NCBI GenBank assembly: GCA_026686845.1
Contig: JAIVEN010000012.1
Span: forward strand, 15,564,501 to 15,628,500
From: Adenanthera pavonina
Lineage: Eukaryota > Streptophyta > Magnoliopsida > Fabales > Fabaceae
Direction of reading: 5' to 3'
DNA length: 64,000 bases
The notes under the pieces are model-generated. The model made no database searches. It was given only the letters and a program-made list of their open reading frames with translations, and was not told the origin of the DNA. Shown here in pieces: positions 12,567 to 24,569 of this stretch. Position 1 is the first letter of the stretch. Every line of letters begins with the position of its first letter. Both the position numbers and the translations under genes were made by a program.

Positions 12567-12850
12567 AATTTCAATGGGATTTCTTCACTGCACAAATAAG
12601 ACAAAGTTGCTTCTAGTTAAGTTTGTTTATAGAGATAAAGCGTGGTTTTGAAAAAATTATAAATGTAAAACCAAACAGTAGTGTTTTTATTTTGCAAACT
12701 CACTTCCTTTTTTTTTTTGTTTCAAATAAGGTTTTACAGATTGAAAGGCTAAAATTTGGCTTTAAATAATTTGAGAAAGTTTGTTTTTTCTAAATGCATT
12801 TTACTTGTTTTTCACACGATCTAGATGAGTAGGATCTTAAATGACTCATT
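12567..12850. repeat. Dispersed repeat, copy 2 (partner at 5339-5625)
   Basis: This segment repeats 5339-5625 in the same orientation, beginning TTCAATGGGATTTCTTCAC. It directly abuts the 3' flank of the first SAUR pseudogene but is missing beside the intact SAUR at 17.8 kb. It therefore either arrived after the SAUR duplication or was lost from the other copy. Confidence 0.7.
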
Positions 12851-12870
12851 CGTCTTCCAATGTTATAATC

Positions 12871-12896
12871 ATATATATATATATATATATATATAT
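12871..12896. repeat. (AT)n microsatellite
   Basis: AT dinucleotide tract in the 3' flank of the first SAUR pseudogene. The corresponding flank of the second copy (about 17690-17700) lacks the expansion. Confidence 0.85.
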
Positions 12897-12998
12897 CAGA
12901 ATAGTATTAATGACTAAAGAAAATCTTCTGCGTATATATATATATGTATATATATACACACCCCAAAAAATTTGAAGACAAAGAAAGTCGATTTCTCT

Positions 12999-13477
12999 AT
13001 AACTACATAGATATCTGCAAGCGACCGTTGAGAGCTCTCGGAATCTTGAAAAGCCGGCGACCCAAACTCTGTTCATCAGACCGATGAGATACTGTGGGAC
13101 CGTCGAAATCGGAGGAACCAAAGTCGTTAGTGGTCTCCATCTCAGCCAATGCCTCGGAGAACACACGAACGTCGCCAGGAAGCCATATGGCCATATGGGG
13201 CCATCGTCATGAGTCCCATATTCATTCTCAGCATCTTCAAGAACATTCTGGACGTGGGTGGTTGAGAAACTCGATCTTGATCACGAATCTTTGCCTCTTC
13301 GGTCCGACGTAGACGCAGAAGCAACCCTGTGGAACCACTCTGCTTTTTTTCTTCTGCTTCTACATCGTCGACTGTTCGCGTAACAAGGTGTAGCTGCCGG
13401 ACTGATCCTCTTCATGGTGTTGCCGGCGACAGCAATAGCCACCCCAAATCTTCTGGCACATTCTTCCGAGTCTCCCT
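12999..13477 (-). pseudogene. SAUR auxin-response gene pseudogene, copy 1
   Basis: This minus-strand sequence aligns base by base with the intact SAUR at 17783-18226, from the N-terminal coding region to the C-terminal CRYLC. It cannot make the protein. The position matching the start codon reads AGG (13475-13477). A net two-base deletion follows within the first codons. A TAG occurs at 13360-13362 where the intact copy has a sense codon. Further on, bases are lost near 13250, and the 8-bp palindrome CCATATGG is duplicated at 13183-13198. The SAUR core is still readable in pieces (RFVIKIEFLNHP, DVRVFSEALAEMETT). SAURs are small auxin-induced proteins that promote cell expansion by inhibiting PP2C.D phosphatases. 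Confidence 0.88.
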
Positions 13478-15070
13478 TGAAGAACAAGATACGTGCATGG
13501 AATTTAAGAGACTGGGAGGATAGGGTTGGAGAAAATCAAGGAGAATCAAGATAGAGAGATATAAGTGAGATGAGCACAAAGACGTGAGGTCTCTCTCTCT
13601 ATATATTTATATTTAATCAACTATATGTATGTTATATTTTTATGATATATAAATAAAATACATCAAAATATTTGAATAAAATCATGTTGAATTTATCTCT
13701 CATCTCTTATCACAAGAAATGTTATATGACAGATTTATATTTTCAAAATATCATCACGCATCTTTTGTCTTAACTTTTAAACATAAAAATTATAAATCTT
13801 AGGATTAATAAATAATTATATGGTTTACCCTTTTTACTTCCTAGCCATTGGGAATATACTATATTATTATGGTTGAAAAGTCAAGTGTTTGGATAGGAAT
13901 ATGTAAATTAGGATTTCGTTTTCTTTACTATTTTATTTAAAGTTTCATACTAATCTTTTAAATTTGAAATATATATTTTATTTGGTTGAAAAAGTGCAGT
14001 AAAGTGTCATGAGTCATGACAATTGTCCATTAACTCAGATTGACACATAATTCTTTTTTTGTATTTTTAAGACATCTTTCCTCCAAAATGAATAAAACTT
14101 GATCTTTTTTAAGTCCAAAGAATAATAAATAAATTTCTTTCAGATTAAATCTCTATGAATTAAATTATTATCTTTTTAAAATTTCCAAAAAAAAAATATT
14201 GGGATCACCCAATTCAATAACAGATAATATTATTTCAATAATGTGGCCTAAAAATATTTCAATGACAATTAAATTAATTAAATTATAAAATTTTAACTTT
14301 TTTTTGCCAATAAAAATTTCACCATTTATTAGAAGACATTAAAGTTATTTTGGTCAAGTCTATAAAAAAAAAGTTATTTTGGTCAAGGAAGACAGATGAA
14401 GTTATGAGAATCAAAGCAAAAACAAAATTCTATCCTTTTGATTCATTTGAATGACAATGTAAAAAAAAGAAAAAAAATAATGATAATGACGAAAAATCAT
14501 GTATGTATCCAAAAATTGATCAAAGAGAAATATCGAAGTCTTTAGTTACAAAATATATATATATATATATATATCTCTTTGATCTGATGATAATTAATTA
14601 ATTTGCTTTAATTAGTGTATTCGATTGTTATTATTTTCTCAAGTCATTCTTTTTTCTTCGGCCAGCTATTTTCTCAAGTCTATTTGTTGAATTTGGAAAG
14701 GAGCATCAAGTATAATAGAAAGTGGTGTTCCCTTTCCTTGGATATTAATTCCATTTATATTCACAATTTGTCCCATGCATGTCTTACACTGTATAATTAT
14801 AAATACAATATTAAATTGGTATTTTGTTCCTTTACTTGAGTAAAAGGATCATATTAATATTTAAAATTTTAAAGTTATTTGAAAAATGTGATAAATTATC
14901 GTGTTGACCATCAATTAAAATTGATACCAAAAGTTAACTAATTTTTTTTTCAACTATATCCTCTCATCCGAATCCAAATAAATATAGGATTAAATATTAT
15001 AAAAAATAACTCAAATTGATTCTCCAAAAATTTCAAACTAGAGACCTGAAAAGATAAGATAGATAGATCA
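13478..15070. other. Upstream flank of SAUR pseudogene and AT-rich spacer
   Basis: The first 450 bp match the upstream flank of the intact SAUR (18227-18310 and 18706-19045), including ATATAAGTGAGAT and AAACATAAAA-type stretches. They are a duplicated promoter region. The rest is AT-rich and contains an (AT)n tract at 14552-14574. No gene is seen. Confidence 0.6.
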
Positions 15071-17376
15071 TGTAATGCCCCTCATGATATTTCTTCTTGG
15101 CATTGTGTTCAGGACCGAAGGAAACAAGACGGAGGAAGGCTCAAGTGGAGTCTGAAGGAGCTCCATGCCGCGGCAAGGAGCAGGGCCACCGTGGTGAGAA
15201 GCTTTCTAGTGGCATTGTTCTGGATAATTTGGTGGAGCCGCGGCGAGGCATGCTGGAGCAGCGGCGAGAGTCGGAAAAATTGTTTAAATCCAGATCAGTC
15301 GGACGCGAAAGAAAGAAAGAAAACGAAGGGAGCGACACAGAGAGACGAGGAACAATGTTAGGGTTTGGCATTTTCGGTGTCCCAGAGTGATTCTCGTCCA
15401 TCGGGAGCTTGGATTCAAGTTGGTAAGCATTCCCTGCTCCTCTCTCTCTATCTTCTTCGGTTGAAAATTTGGGATTTCCGATTGTATGGTTGGATTTCTG
15501 GTTTGGGATGAAATCCACCGATTGAAATGGATGTTTTGGGGTTAAGGAAGTGTGTTTTGATGTTCTTGTTGCTTGAATATGAGTTTTGAAGGGATTATGT
15601 GTGTTTAGAGCTTAACCCTAGGTTGTTTTCGGTAATGGCTCTTGGGAATCCGAGGTGTCTGAGATTGTGTGGTGTTTGAGTAATTCCTAAGAGCTTATTG
15701 ATGCATGAAAAGGGTGTTGGAACCTTGGGTTAGGTCAATTTGGTTGAATTGTGATATTTGGTTATCTGGTACTATTGTGCTAATGGAAGAATTGTGACAT
15801 GATAAAGGTTGTTGGCTATTCGAGAGGGGTTCACGCGTAGTGAACAGTTCAAGGAAGCTTGTGGAACTCGTGTGTATGTGGTAACGACAATTGAGGTAAC
15901 CGGGTGTTTGTTTATATTGCGTTGACTATGTTATACGATAGTACGTGTATTTGTATATATATGCATGTTTCATTCATACCACGATACTGGTGGGTTGCGT
16001 GTACTGTTGTTATATATATATAGTGGTATGTATACTGTTAGACGATGGTTATGATTATGATGATGATATGTGTGATGATGATATGATATGTTGCATACAT
16101 GACATTATGATGATGATATGATGATACATGAGCATCACCACATAACATTGTGAGATTGTGATGTATGGTGGATGTAGTGGTGATGACGTGATGGTGGTAT
16201 GATGTATGATGATGTATATATGTTAGGAAGGATAAGGTTGGATTATATATATACATGTTAGGGAGGATAAGGTTGGATTATGTATATATGTTAGGGAGGA
16301 TAAGGATGGATGATATATGTGTTAGGGAGGATAAGGATGGAGTCCCTGTGAGGGCGACATGCATGTTATTCATTTCATATTGCATTCATAATTTATGTGA
16401 GATATATGTATATATATGTGTGTGTGTGTGTGTGTGGTTGTGGTTCCCGGTTACTGAGACATTGTTTCACCCCCTCTCCCATAAACTAACCTTTCAGGTG
16501 ACGGTTCTGGCACTAGTCTGAAGAAGATGCAGGAGTAGCTGTGTACGTGGGAATAGTCTATGTAGTGTGTGTATTTTGGATAATGTATCGTGCCAAGTAG
16601 GATAGGATGGTTTGTAATGGATAATGTTACGATTGAGACTGGCTATGTATGGATGTTTATGTATGTGGTATGTATGGTTGAATGTTATTGAGAAGTATGT
16701 GTGACAGTTTTGGGGAGTCCAGAGTGTTGTTGGGCCTTGTTGGTTTGCGTAAGGGCCTGTAGCCCATTTGGTCAAGTTGGATTCCAAGGGGTCAAATCTC
16801 AGAGGAGTGGTTCCTTTGAGGTAAAACCTCTTTAACAGGTTTGTTCGAGGGATTTGGACCTGTATGAATGGTCTCTGAGCGACTAGTTGCCTTTGGTGGT
16901 AATTGGAGGTGACTAGTGGTGAGTTTTGGTCTACAAGTGGCCAAAACGGAGTCAAGGGTCCAGAATCTTCATACGGAGTTGGATTAAAGTAAAAGTGGTG
17001 CCTGTGGATAAATGGGGACTAGATTGACTTGTAGGAGTTGGAATCGAGTCAATTGGAGGTCGGAGCATGAAGTTATGCACGTCAGAAGTTCACCCCGGAG
17101 TGTTGAATTTGCTGATATGGTATATCAGCAGGGGGCGCCGCGGCGTGGGAAGGGAGGTCGCGGCGCCAGAGGAAATAGAAGTGATGGAGAAGTAGGGGAG
17201 ACCAGAGTCACGGCGGTACTGTAGCGACCGCGGGCCCAGCCTAGTTTTGGTGTTTTGTGAGTCGTTTCCGCTGTGTTGAGACATTGGAGAGTTGTTTTGT
17301 GATGTCAAGATTGTGTTTGGGTTGAGTTTTGAAGTTTTGATTAATTAGTGGAGATGTCAGGAGGTAGGATGTTACA
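15071..17376 (+). mobile_element. Solo LTR, 2.3 kb, probable Ty3/gypsy
   Basis: The segment begins TGTAATGCCCC and ends GATGTTACA, the short TGTAA/TTACA inversion expected of an LTR. It is flanked by a perfect 5-bp duplication GATCA (15066-15070 and 17377-17381). No gag or pol lies inside and there is no second LTR, so it is most simply a solo LTR left by LTR-LTR recombination. It is more GC-rich than its surroundings and contains a purine-rich leader-like stretch (15110-15370), a GAT-rich tract (16040-16215), a minisatellite and a GT run. A shorter relative lies in reverse orientation at 45240-46541. Assignment to Ty3/gypsy is by general resemblance of the ends and length only. Confidence 0.82.
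16221..16345 (+). repeat. Minisatellite, four 31-35 bp units
   Basis: Four tandem units begin TGTTAGG(G/A)AGGATAAGG(T/A)TGGA at 16221, 16256, 16289 and 16320. Each ends in a variable TATATA-type spacer. The array lies inside the solo LTR, upstream of a GT dinucleotide run at 16418-16436. Confidence 0.85.
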
Positions 17377-17381
17377 GATCA

Positions 17382-17782
17382 AACTAACTGTATAGGTCAA
17401 TAGATTTGGAGGAGTTTGCGACCATTTAATTTGACAGCGATATCCCATACATATTGTTTTAAAGCATTTAAATTATCCCTAAATGCTACGTGAAAAGCCA
17501 TTTAATTCTTTGAAAAGAAAAAAAAATTGTAGGGAATCAACTAGATAATTAAGAACTAACCAAGATAACCTTTGAATAACAATTGAATTAAATTGGAAAA
17601 AATTTTATCCATTTAATTAGAACACTAACAAAAAGAGAAAATTAAGTTAAAAGATAACCAAGAAACAAACATGATCGTCCTCCAATGTTATGATCATATT
17701 TCAGAATAGTATCAATGACTAAAGAAAATCCTGCATATATATTTATATACCCAAAAATTGAAGAAAAGGAAAGTCAATTTCT
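17382..17782. other. SAUR 3' flank
   Basis: AT-rich DNA between the solo LTR and the SAUR stop codon. From about 17680 it matches the 3' flank of the first SAUR pseudogene (TCCAATGTTATGATCATAT and following), showing that the duplication extends beyond the coding region. Confidence 0.6.
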
Positions 17783-18226
17783 CTAACTACACAGATATCT
17801 GCAAGCGATCGTTGAGCCCCAACTCTTTCTATCAGACCCATGAGATAACTTGGGACTGTGGAAATCGGAGGAACCAAAGTCGTCAGTGGTCTCCATCTCA
17901 GCCAATGCCTCGGAGAACACACGAACGTCGCAAGGAAGCCATATGGGGCCATCGTTATGAGTCCCATATTCATTCTCAGCATCTTCGAGAAGATTCTGTA
18001 GCCGTGGGTGGTTGAGAAACTCGATCTTGATCACGAATCTTTGCCTCTCCTCTCCTACGTAGACGCAAAAGCAACCCTGTGGAACAACTCTGCTTTTCTT
18101 CTTCGGCTTCGTGGTCGACTGTTCGCGTAACAAGGTGTAGCTGCCGGACTGATCCTCTTCATGGTGTTGCCGGCGACAGCAATAGTCAACCCAAATCTTC
18201 TGGCACTTTCTCCTCACAGTCTCCAT
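17783..18226 (-). CDS. SAUR-family auxin-responsive protein
   Basis: Intact single-exon frame of 147 codons plus stop, ATG at 18226, TAG at 17783-17785. A basic N-terminus of about 45 residues (including RRKCQKIWVDYCCRRQ) precedes the SAUR core at residues 47-112. The core runs VVPQGCFCVYVGEERQRFVI, EFLNHPRLQNLLEDAENEYG, then GPIWLPCDVRVFSEALAEME. A divergent serine-rich tail follows. The absence of introns and the small size fit the family. SAURs are early auxin- and growth-induced proteins that stimulate acid growth through PP2C.D inhibition; the role of this member is inferred from family only. The start is favoured because it aligns with the conserved basic N-terminus and follows a GAGAGA-rich leader after a TATA tract. 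The neighbouring SAUR copies are both dead, so this is the only usable SAUR in the window. Confidence 0.92.
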   Translation of the reverse strand: METVRRKCQKIWVDYCCRRQHHEEDQSGSYTLLREQSTTKPKKKSRVVPQGCFCVYVGEERQRFVIKIEFLNHPRLQNLLEDAENEYGTHNDGPIWLPCDVRVFSEALAEMETTDDFGSSDFHSPKLSHGSDRKSWGSTIACRYLCS

Positions 18227-18311
18227 TGAGAGAGAGAGAGAGTTTGGAGAAAAGAAGAATAAGATAGGGAGATATAAGTGAGATCGAGCACAAAGACTTG
18301 AGTGGTTTTCC

Positions 18312-18329
18312 TATATATATATATATATA
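18312..18329 (-). promoter_or_regulatory. TATA tract upstream of the intact SAUR
   Basis: A TATATATA run lies about 85-100 bp upstream of the ATG at 18226, a usual distance for a plant TATA box plus a short leader. The first SAUR copy has a shorter TATATATTTATA at the equivalent place (about 13599-13612). No auxin-response element was verified. Confidence 0.5.
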
Positions 18330-20386
18330 GATAAGGGATGGATGATGTGTGGGGAATTTCTCTCACAAGGAGGTTGACCTGTTCTCATATTCCTAGACGC
18401 TGTTAGATTTGGAATCGTGAAAGTTTTAAAGCAACTAGTTTGGTGGCCCCCACTTTCTGTTTTTAGCGGTTCCAATCATCACATGGAATAAGGATATATT
18501 GTCATCATCAGGTCAATACAAGAGAATATGAATATATTCAAATTAAGTACAATAATATCTCTTTTTAGCAAATATTTAAATTTAAATTATGAAAAATTTT
18601 AAAATTACATATGATCACATTAATATTATTTTATATTACAAATTTTAGTGTTTCTTTAATTTTTAGGGTGAAAATTATAAATTTGTTATTTTTAAATTTA
18701 GAAGATTATTATTTATATTTAATCAACTATATGTATGTAATATTTTTATATTATATAAATAAAAAATATTTGAATGAAAATATGTAGAATTTTATCTCAT
18801 CTTTTATAACATATATTTATATTTTTAAAACATCATCACGCATCTTTTGTTTTAAACATAAAAGTTATAAATCTTAGAATTAATAAATAATTATATAATT
18901 TAATTAGACGTCCAAAAAAATAGTTAACTTAAGGTTTACTCTCTTTTTTGAAAAGAAGAAGCGAGTTTTTATTTTCTAGCCATTGTGGATATATTATTAT
19001 AGTTGAAAAGTCAAATGTTTGGATAGGAATACGTAGGCCGTTAGTGGTCATGCAGGGAAGGGAGAAGGAGAACAAATGAATAGGAAGAATAATCAATGAA
19101 CAACAAATGGCTGACGCCATAAATACACATCCATTTTAATTGGTCTTCTAGTCAATTTTTATTCACAATATATGAACCTCAACTGTTAAACTTACAATAA
19201 TATTATTAAAAAATAAACAAATATTTTTGTTGACGCTATAAATCAAACTATGTGACCCTCATCAATTTCCTTTTTTCTTCTTGGCCAACCATTAATGTAA
19301 ATCTTTGGATCTTAAACATACAACTAATTAAATTCAAAAGAGCCTTTTGTTTTGAATTTGCGGGAATTTGAGTTTTCTGGTAATACAATAAAGGCATTGA
19401 AAATTTCCGTCAATAAAGTTTAACCATGTTTAGTATTTTTTAATTTTTTCCGTGACTTTTCAGTCAAAAGGAAGAAACATGTCAAACGGGAAAAATAAAA
19501 AAGTGTTGGCAAATACCTTTTGCAGCAATGGGATTGGTAAAAACTCCCTAATGTCCGTATTATATTATATTATAAGTTATTTTATATGATAAGTTTTTAT
19601 CTAAAATATAAAGTATTAAATAATTTTTTATTTTATTTATATATTTAATTTTTTTATATTTTTCATTTATAATCCTATAATAATAATAAAACAGAATATT
19701 TAATAAAAATAAAATAAAAAATATGTGTATTTTTTACATTAATTTTATTTAAAAAATAATTTATTTAAGATATATATATAATAGAATGAAGTAGTAATTA
19801 TTTTGAACCAGCGGACGAGAGAAAAGTGGAAAACGTGACTTTTGAACGTCAACAATCAAAGTCACGTGCGTAATTATCTTTAATAATTTTACTGCTACTT
19901 TCTCTTGTTTTCCCATGGTTTCTTGCGCGTACATGGTGTTTCTGGTCACGTAACGTATACTCTATATGCTTTTATAAATCCACATTAATCATGTGTTGGA
20001 TAAGCTTTCTAAGTCCTACTATTAAATTACAATTAATGTACTTACTCATATAATGAATTTTTTTTATAATTATACTATATCCAATACTACCAGATTATAT
20101 TTTAATATTATAGTATTATTGAGTCAAATGAAAATAACTCTTTTAAAGTCCTAATGTGATTATTATTATTCTTATTATTATTTAAATAATAAATTAATTT
20201 GAATAGTATTACTTGGCCAATCGCAATTTATTTTGCATAGTAAGTTGGCTTGAATTATAGCTAGTTGGCTTAAACGATCAATACATGTTTTGGCCGGTTT
20301 TTTTTCCAATACCCTCGCGGAACGTGTCAGAGGCACAAAGGTTATAGATGAAATCCAATTAAGGCATGGCCGCATGATCTGGCTTA
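18330..20386. other. SAUR upstream region and AT-rich spacer
   Basis: Positions 18706-19045 match 13606-13915 upstream of the first SAUR copy, so the duplication unit includes distal upstream DNA. The segment 18330-18705 lacks a counterpart there and was inserted in one copy or deleted from the other. From about 19050 to 20386 I see only AT-rich DNA and no supported gene. Confidence 0.5.
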
Positions 20387-20701
20387 CTTCTCAAAAAGTA
20401 ACATTCTAAAAAGTATACTACTTCCTAAAAAAGTTAATTATCTAAAAAGTTCACCTATATTTTGTTTTTTTCTTTTACTTTTTAGGAAATACAAAATATT
20501 TTTAAAATAAATATATAATTTTTAATGTTAAATATATAAATACTTTTTCTATTAATAAAATTAATTAAAAAATTAAGGTTTATTTTAAAAAAATATTATA
20601 AAATACTTAAAAAGTAGAATTTTCCTAAGTTTTACTTTTATTTTAGTAATTTTTCTTCTCAAGTTAAACTTATATTCTCGGAAAGTTCATTTTGAGAAGT
20701 T
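20387..20701. mobile_element. Foldback/MITE-like element
   Basis: The left end ACTTCTCAAAAAGTAAC and the right end, read on the other strand as ACTTCTCAAAATGAAC, form imperfect inverted repeats around an AT-rich core. The core resembles that of the Tourist-like element at 4659-5081 (for example ATAAATACT(C/T)TTTCTAT). No clear target-site duplication was found, so the superfamily is uncertain. Confidence 0.45.
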
Positions 20702-22549
20702 CATCTTCCCCTCCTTTCTTTCCCATATCATGCAACACCTAAATCTAACAAAACAATGCTACAAATGAAATAAATATCACTACAAAAAAAATAAAAATTA
20801 ATGGAACAAGACTAGAAAAATACAAAGTACATTTTATTTGGTCAAATACAAGTTACACACCTACTCATAACCTTTGCATATCTTTTTAATTCTATGTAAC
20901 AAATTACAAAATGTTGATTGGGGATGAGTTTTTTTTCCCCTTAATGTACAAGTTAAAAAAAGTACTCTAATGAGATACTGTATATTTAAAATATATATAT
21001 ATATATAATTTTTAACATATGTATATATTATGCATCTCTGGTCCAATCTAGATTAAATTTAGATATAACTCTTTTTTAATTTTAATTGACACATCTTTTA
21101 ATTAAACTAAGATATATGCAAAATGCATAAAAAATCAGTCATTTGTTGAGAATATACAAAAATTGTATACTTATTATATTTATATTAAAACTTTTGATAA
21201 CATAAATATATAAAAATAATATCTATTTCTTCCTAGCTAGCTGGCCTGCTGAAAATTCAATCACGACCAGTTGCTGATGATGATGATAAGGACTAGTTAG
21301 AGGTTGGTTTAATTTTGGTAAAAGGATATAACTTAGAAGGGAGGTTTTGGAAGTGGAATTGTTTTCAAGTGCATGCATGTAAAGTGGCCAAATATATATT
21401 CCCGTATCTATATGGCATCATTTCAATTTCCGACTTTTACTTTTTTCAATCATTTTTGCCTATACGTGTGCTTGACCTCAGATTGAGATCTATTTGTAAT
21501 TTTCTTTTACGTATATATATATATATGCTTGTATATATAAGCATAATTACATAAATATTCCTTTCCTTTTGTTTTTTTGGGCCAACATATATATATATAT
21601 ATATGTTCCTTTCAAATACGTTACTTATAAGAATAAAATTAATTCAGTTTGGGTACAAAAATGAAGAAGAATGGCAACGGGCGAACTATTAAGAATGGCA
21701 ACGCTCGTTTATATCACTAGCAGTTTGCCTCTTTGCTACCAAAACTTCTTCACATCGCAGAATATAATAACTCCATTGTATTACACGGAAAGAAAAGCTA
21801 CGTACCATCATGATGACCTAATGAAAGAAAGTTTTATTGCGTTGAAGATTTGGAAACTCATTAAAAGAAAGGGTTAGACCTGAGGCCAAGCGATCTAGTG
21901 AATAAAAAATATGCGAAATTAAGCTTCCTAAGCCTCAAAGAACAAAAGGCTAGACAAATAGGATTGAACCCAAATAATAATGAATTGAGAGAAAAGAGTG
22001 AGTCAAATCTAATTACATTTTGAGAAGAAGTATTGGATAATAGAAATTTCACAAAGTGTCAGAAAATTAGAAGTTATGGTATAAGTTGGCAATCCTAATA
22101 AAATAATTGTTACTATAATGACATGAACAAATATAAAACCATTAACATTCTCTCACAATACGATTATTGATTGATCTTACACATTGCAAACTCTGAGAAA
22201 AATCATGTTGTTTCATGGCTAAAGGCTAATATATAGCGAACACAAGTTCTATACCAACTACCACGCAGCATTGCTGCTACGCAAAGAGAGAAGGGAACAT
22301 CCTTCGGGAAAAAGAAGAAGAAGAAGACAAGGGAACAAGAACAAATGGGAATGAGGTGGGCCCCACTCCCTATCTCTCTCTTCATAAATATACAATAATT
22401 TCCAAACAATACCATTATTTAATGGTAATCATTTTTACATCATACAATTAATATGAATTAATTTTTTATATTAATTATATTAACTTAATTATGGATATTT
22501 TCTAGAAAAAGTATTAGATACATCAGTCAACTCTCCTTTGTCCCTCATA
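20702..22549. other. AT-rich intergenic DNA, no gene seen
   Basis: This stretch contains several short (AT)n runs (for example near 20991-21007 and 21588-21604) and short open frames in all phases with no family resemblance. I see no supported gene or RNA. Confidence 0.5.
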
Positions 22550-22829
22550 CTTCCTCCGATCTAAAATATATGATCTTTCTAACTAGCTACCTCATATATT
22601 TTAAAGAAAATTGGTTACATTTTTAAACTTATAAAAAAGAACATAACATCTCATTTTTATTCGTATTAATTACTAATAATTAAAATTTTTTACATTTATT
22701 TTTATCATAAGTTATGAGACTAATCATAAATGAATAAGAATAAAAAAAGATAAACTACTACTAAAAATTATATAACATCTTATATTATATTATAGATAAA
22801 CGTCACCTAATATATTAATGAAGAGGGAG
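22550..22829. mobile_element. Stowaway-like MITE (Tc1/mariner)
   Basis: The left end CTTCCTCCGATCTAAAATAT and the right end, on the other strand CTCCCTCTTCATTAATATAT, form degenerate inverted repeats of the CTCCCTCCGT type. Both ends are flanked by TA (22548-22549 and 22830-22831), the Stowaway target duplication. The 280-bp element has no coding capacity. Confidence 0.65.
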
Positions 22830-23238
22830 TATACGTTGATTATTAATTTCCATGTACAACTTGCTGGAAGAGTCAAATTTGCGGGTAGCCATCCTCGCTA
22901 CCACTGAAAATACAGGCATGTCTAGTTTCACATTCACACGTGTACCAAGTATACAAATAATTAACAACTGCACTGAGCCAAAGAACATGAACAATTCAAT
23001 TATATAAATTTTTTTTTATTTTTTGGTTAAAACTTCATTTACGTTTCTTATATTTCTTAAAATTATTTTTATCCATGTTGACGAAAAAATCTTATACTGC
23101 TAAAATATTGCAGTCGTGTTTAAAACAGATATTGCCAATACCGTGTTCAAAACTTTATTTCCATCTAGTAATTTAAATCAATATCAATATTACTAATATA
23201 TTAATATATAATTTAAAATCCATAGTAACTCCAATTAT

Positions 23239-23904
23239 CAAGGTATTAAAAACAGCCATTGAATCAGATGAGGCAACAATTCAAGGTTCAGTAGTCAGAC
23301 TGAGATCAGACCGGTTGTGAATAAATTAATATATTTTTAATAATATAGATAAAAAATATAAAATATATTTATCTATGATCATAAAATTAACATTTATTCT
23401 AGGATAAAAGGTAAATTTAATGATACATAAAAAATTAAAAATATTACTAATAAGTTTTATAACATAATATTAAAATATAAACAAGTTAATATTCATCTAT
23501 AATTATATTTTAAATTCAAAATAGTCAATTGATATTCCATTTTCATATTATTTGGTAAGTAAATTTATTATTATTAATAATTATGTATCATAATAATACT
23601 TATAACATATTATAATATAGAAAAAAATTTATACTAAAAATAATGTTACTTAGTACTAAAAATAATATTATTTTATTTTTAAAAAATATTTTAAAAAATT
23701 TAAAAATTAAAAAAAAAGCTAGAACCAGTTCAACTAGGTTTTGTACTAGTTTTTTACTAGTTTTTGATCGGTTCGATTAGTTCTTGACCAGTTTGTACCG
23801 ATTCTGAAACCCCCCGATCTTCATCTGTGACCGAACTGAATCAGGGGTCAGTTCCCGATTAGACCAGTCGAACAGGCCAATCTGATCTGATTTTTAGTTC
23901 CATG
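23239..23904. mobile_element. Non-autonomous hAT element, 666 bp
   Basis: A perfect 8-bp repeat CCAATTAT (23231-23238 and 23905-23912) flanks the element. The left end CAAGGTATTAAAAACAG pairs with the right end, read on the other strand as CATGGAACTAAAAATCAG. Near the right end there are many GGTTCGA/ACCAGT-type subterminal motifs. The middle is AT-rich with no transposase. This is a different hAT family from the element at 11682. Confidence 0.82.
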
Positions 23905-23989
23905 CCAATTATTCATAAGCTATCAATAATAGTGTAGTATAGTTCATGCTTCAAACTCTCTATAATGCTATAATGCATGAGGAAACGTT

Positions 23990-24038
23990 CATATATTTAT
24001 ATATATATATATATATGTATATGTATGTATGTATGTAT
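23990..24038. repeat. (AT)n/(GTAT)n microsatellite
   Basis: Compound simple repeat: an AT run followed by several GTAT units. Confidence 0.85.
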
Positions 24039-24569
24039 AATAAAATTTATAGCAAATGCATTAATATTTAAAGTCATAGCTAGCCAACATAACTTATTTT
24101 GTATAATTTACAAAAAAATGTTTAATTTTCTGTAATTATAAAATTAATTATATATGATGTAGGTAATCTTATCCATAACTACGCTATATTTTAAATATAT
24201 TATTAGCATAATCAGAAGGGAGTGGCTTTTTGCACGGGCAAAAAAAATACAGTGTAATTGGCCAGAGCTAATTAGTATATATAAACCTCACTGCACGATC
24301 TCTGGATTATTATGGATGAAACAGAAGTCCTATTTCAGATTACATGCCTTCTCTCCTCTGAATTGAGAGCTAATAAATATATAATTCTATGACTGTAAAG
24401 CATCGAAATATCAATTATTAATATTGTGTAGTAATAGAGATTGAGGGGAAATATAACTAATTATAATTAAGCATACTATATATAAATATTATTGCAACTC
24501 TACTTGTTCAAAACAAGCATAATCTTTAGTTATTAACAGAAGAGAGTATAATGGTCTACTGAAGTTGAT

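Noticed and set aside
13281..13487. Open frame opposite the first SAUR copy's reading
   Set aside because: It is a shifted reading of the SAUR pseudogene and starts at a non-ATG codon.
15141..15518. 125-codon minus-strand frame
   Set aside because: It lies in the purine-rich leader of the solo LTR; composition alone explains the open frame.
16038..16521. His/Tyr/Ile-rich and Cys/Val-rich frames
   Set aside because: They are translations of GAT, minisatellite and GT repeats inside the solo LTR.
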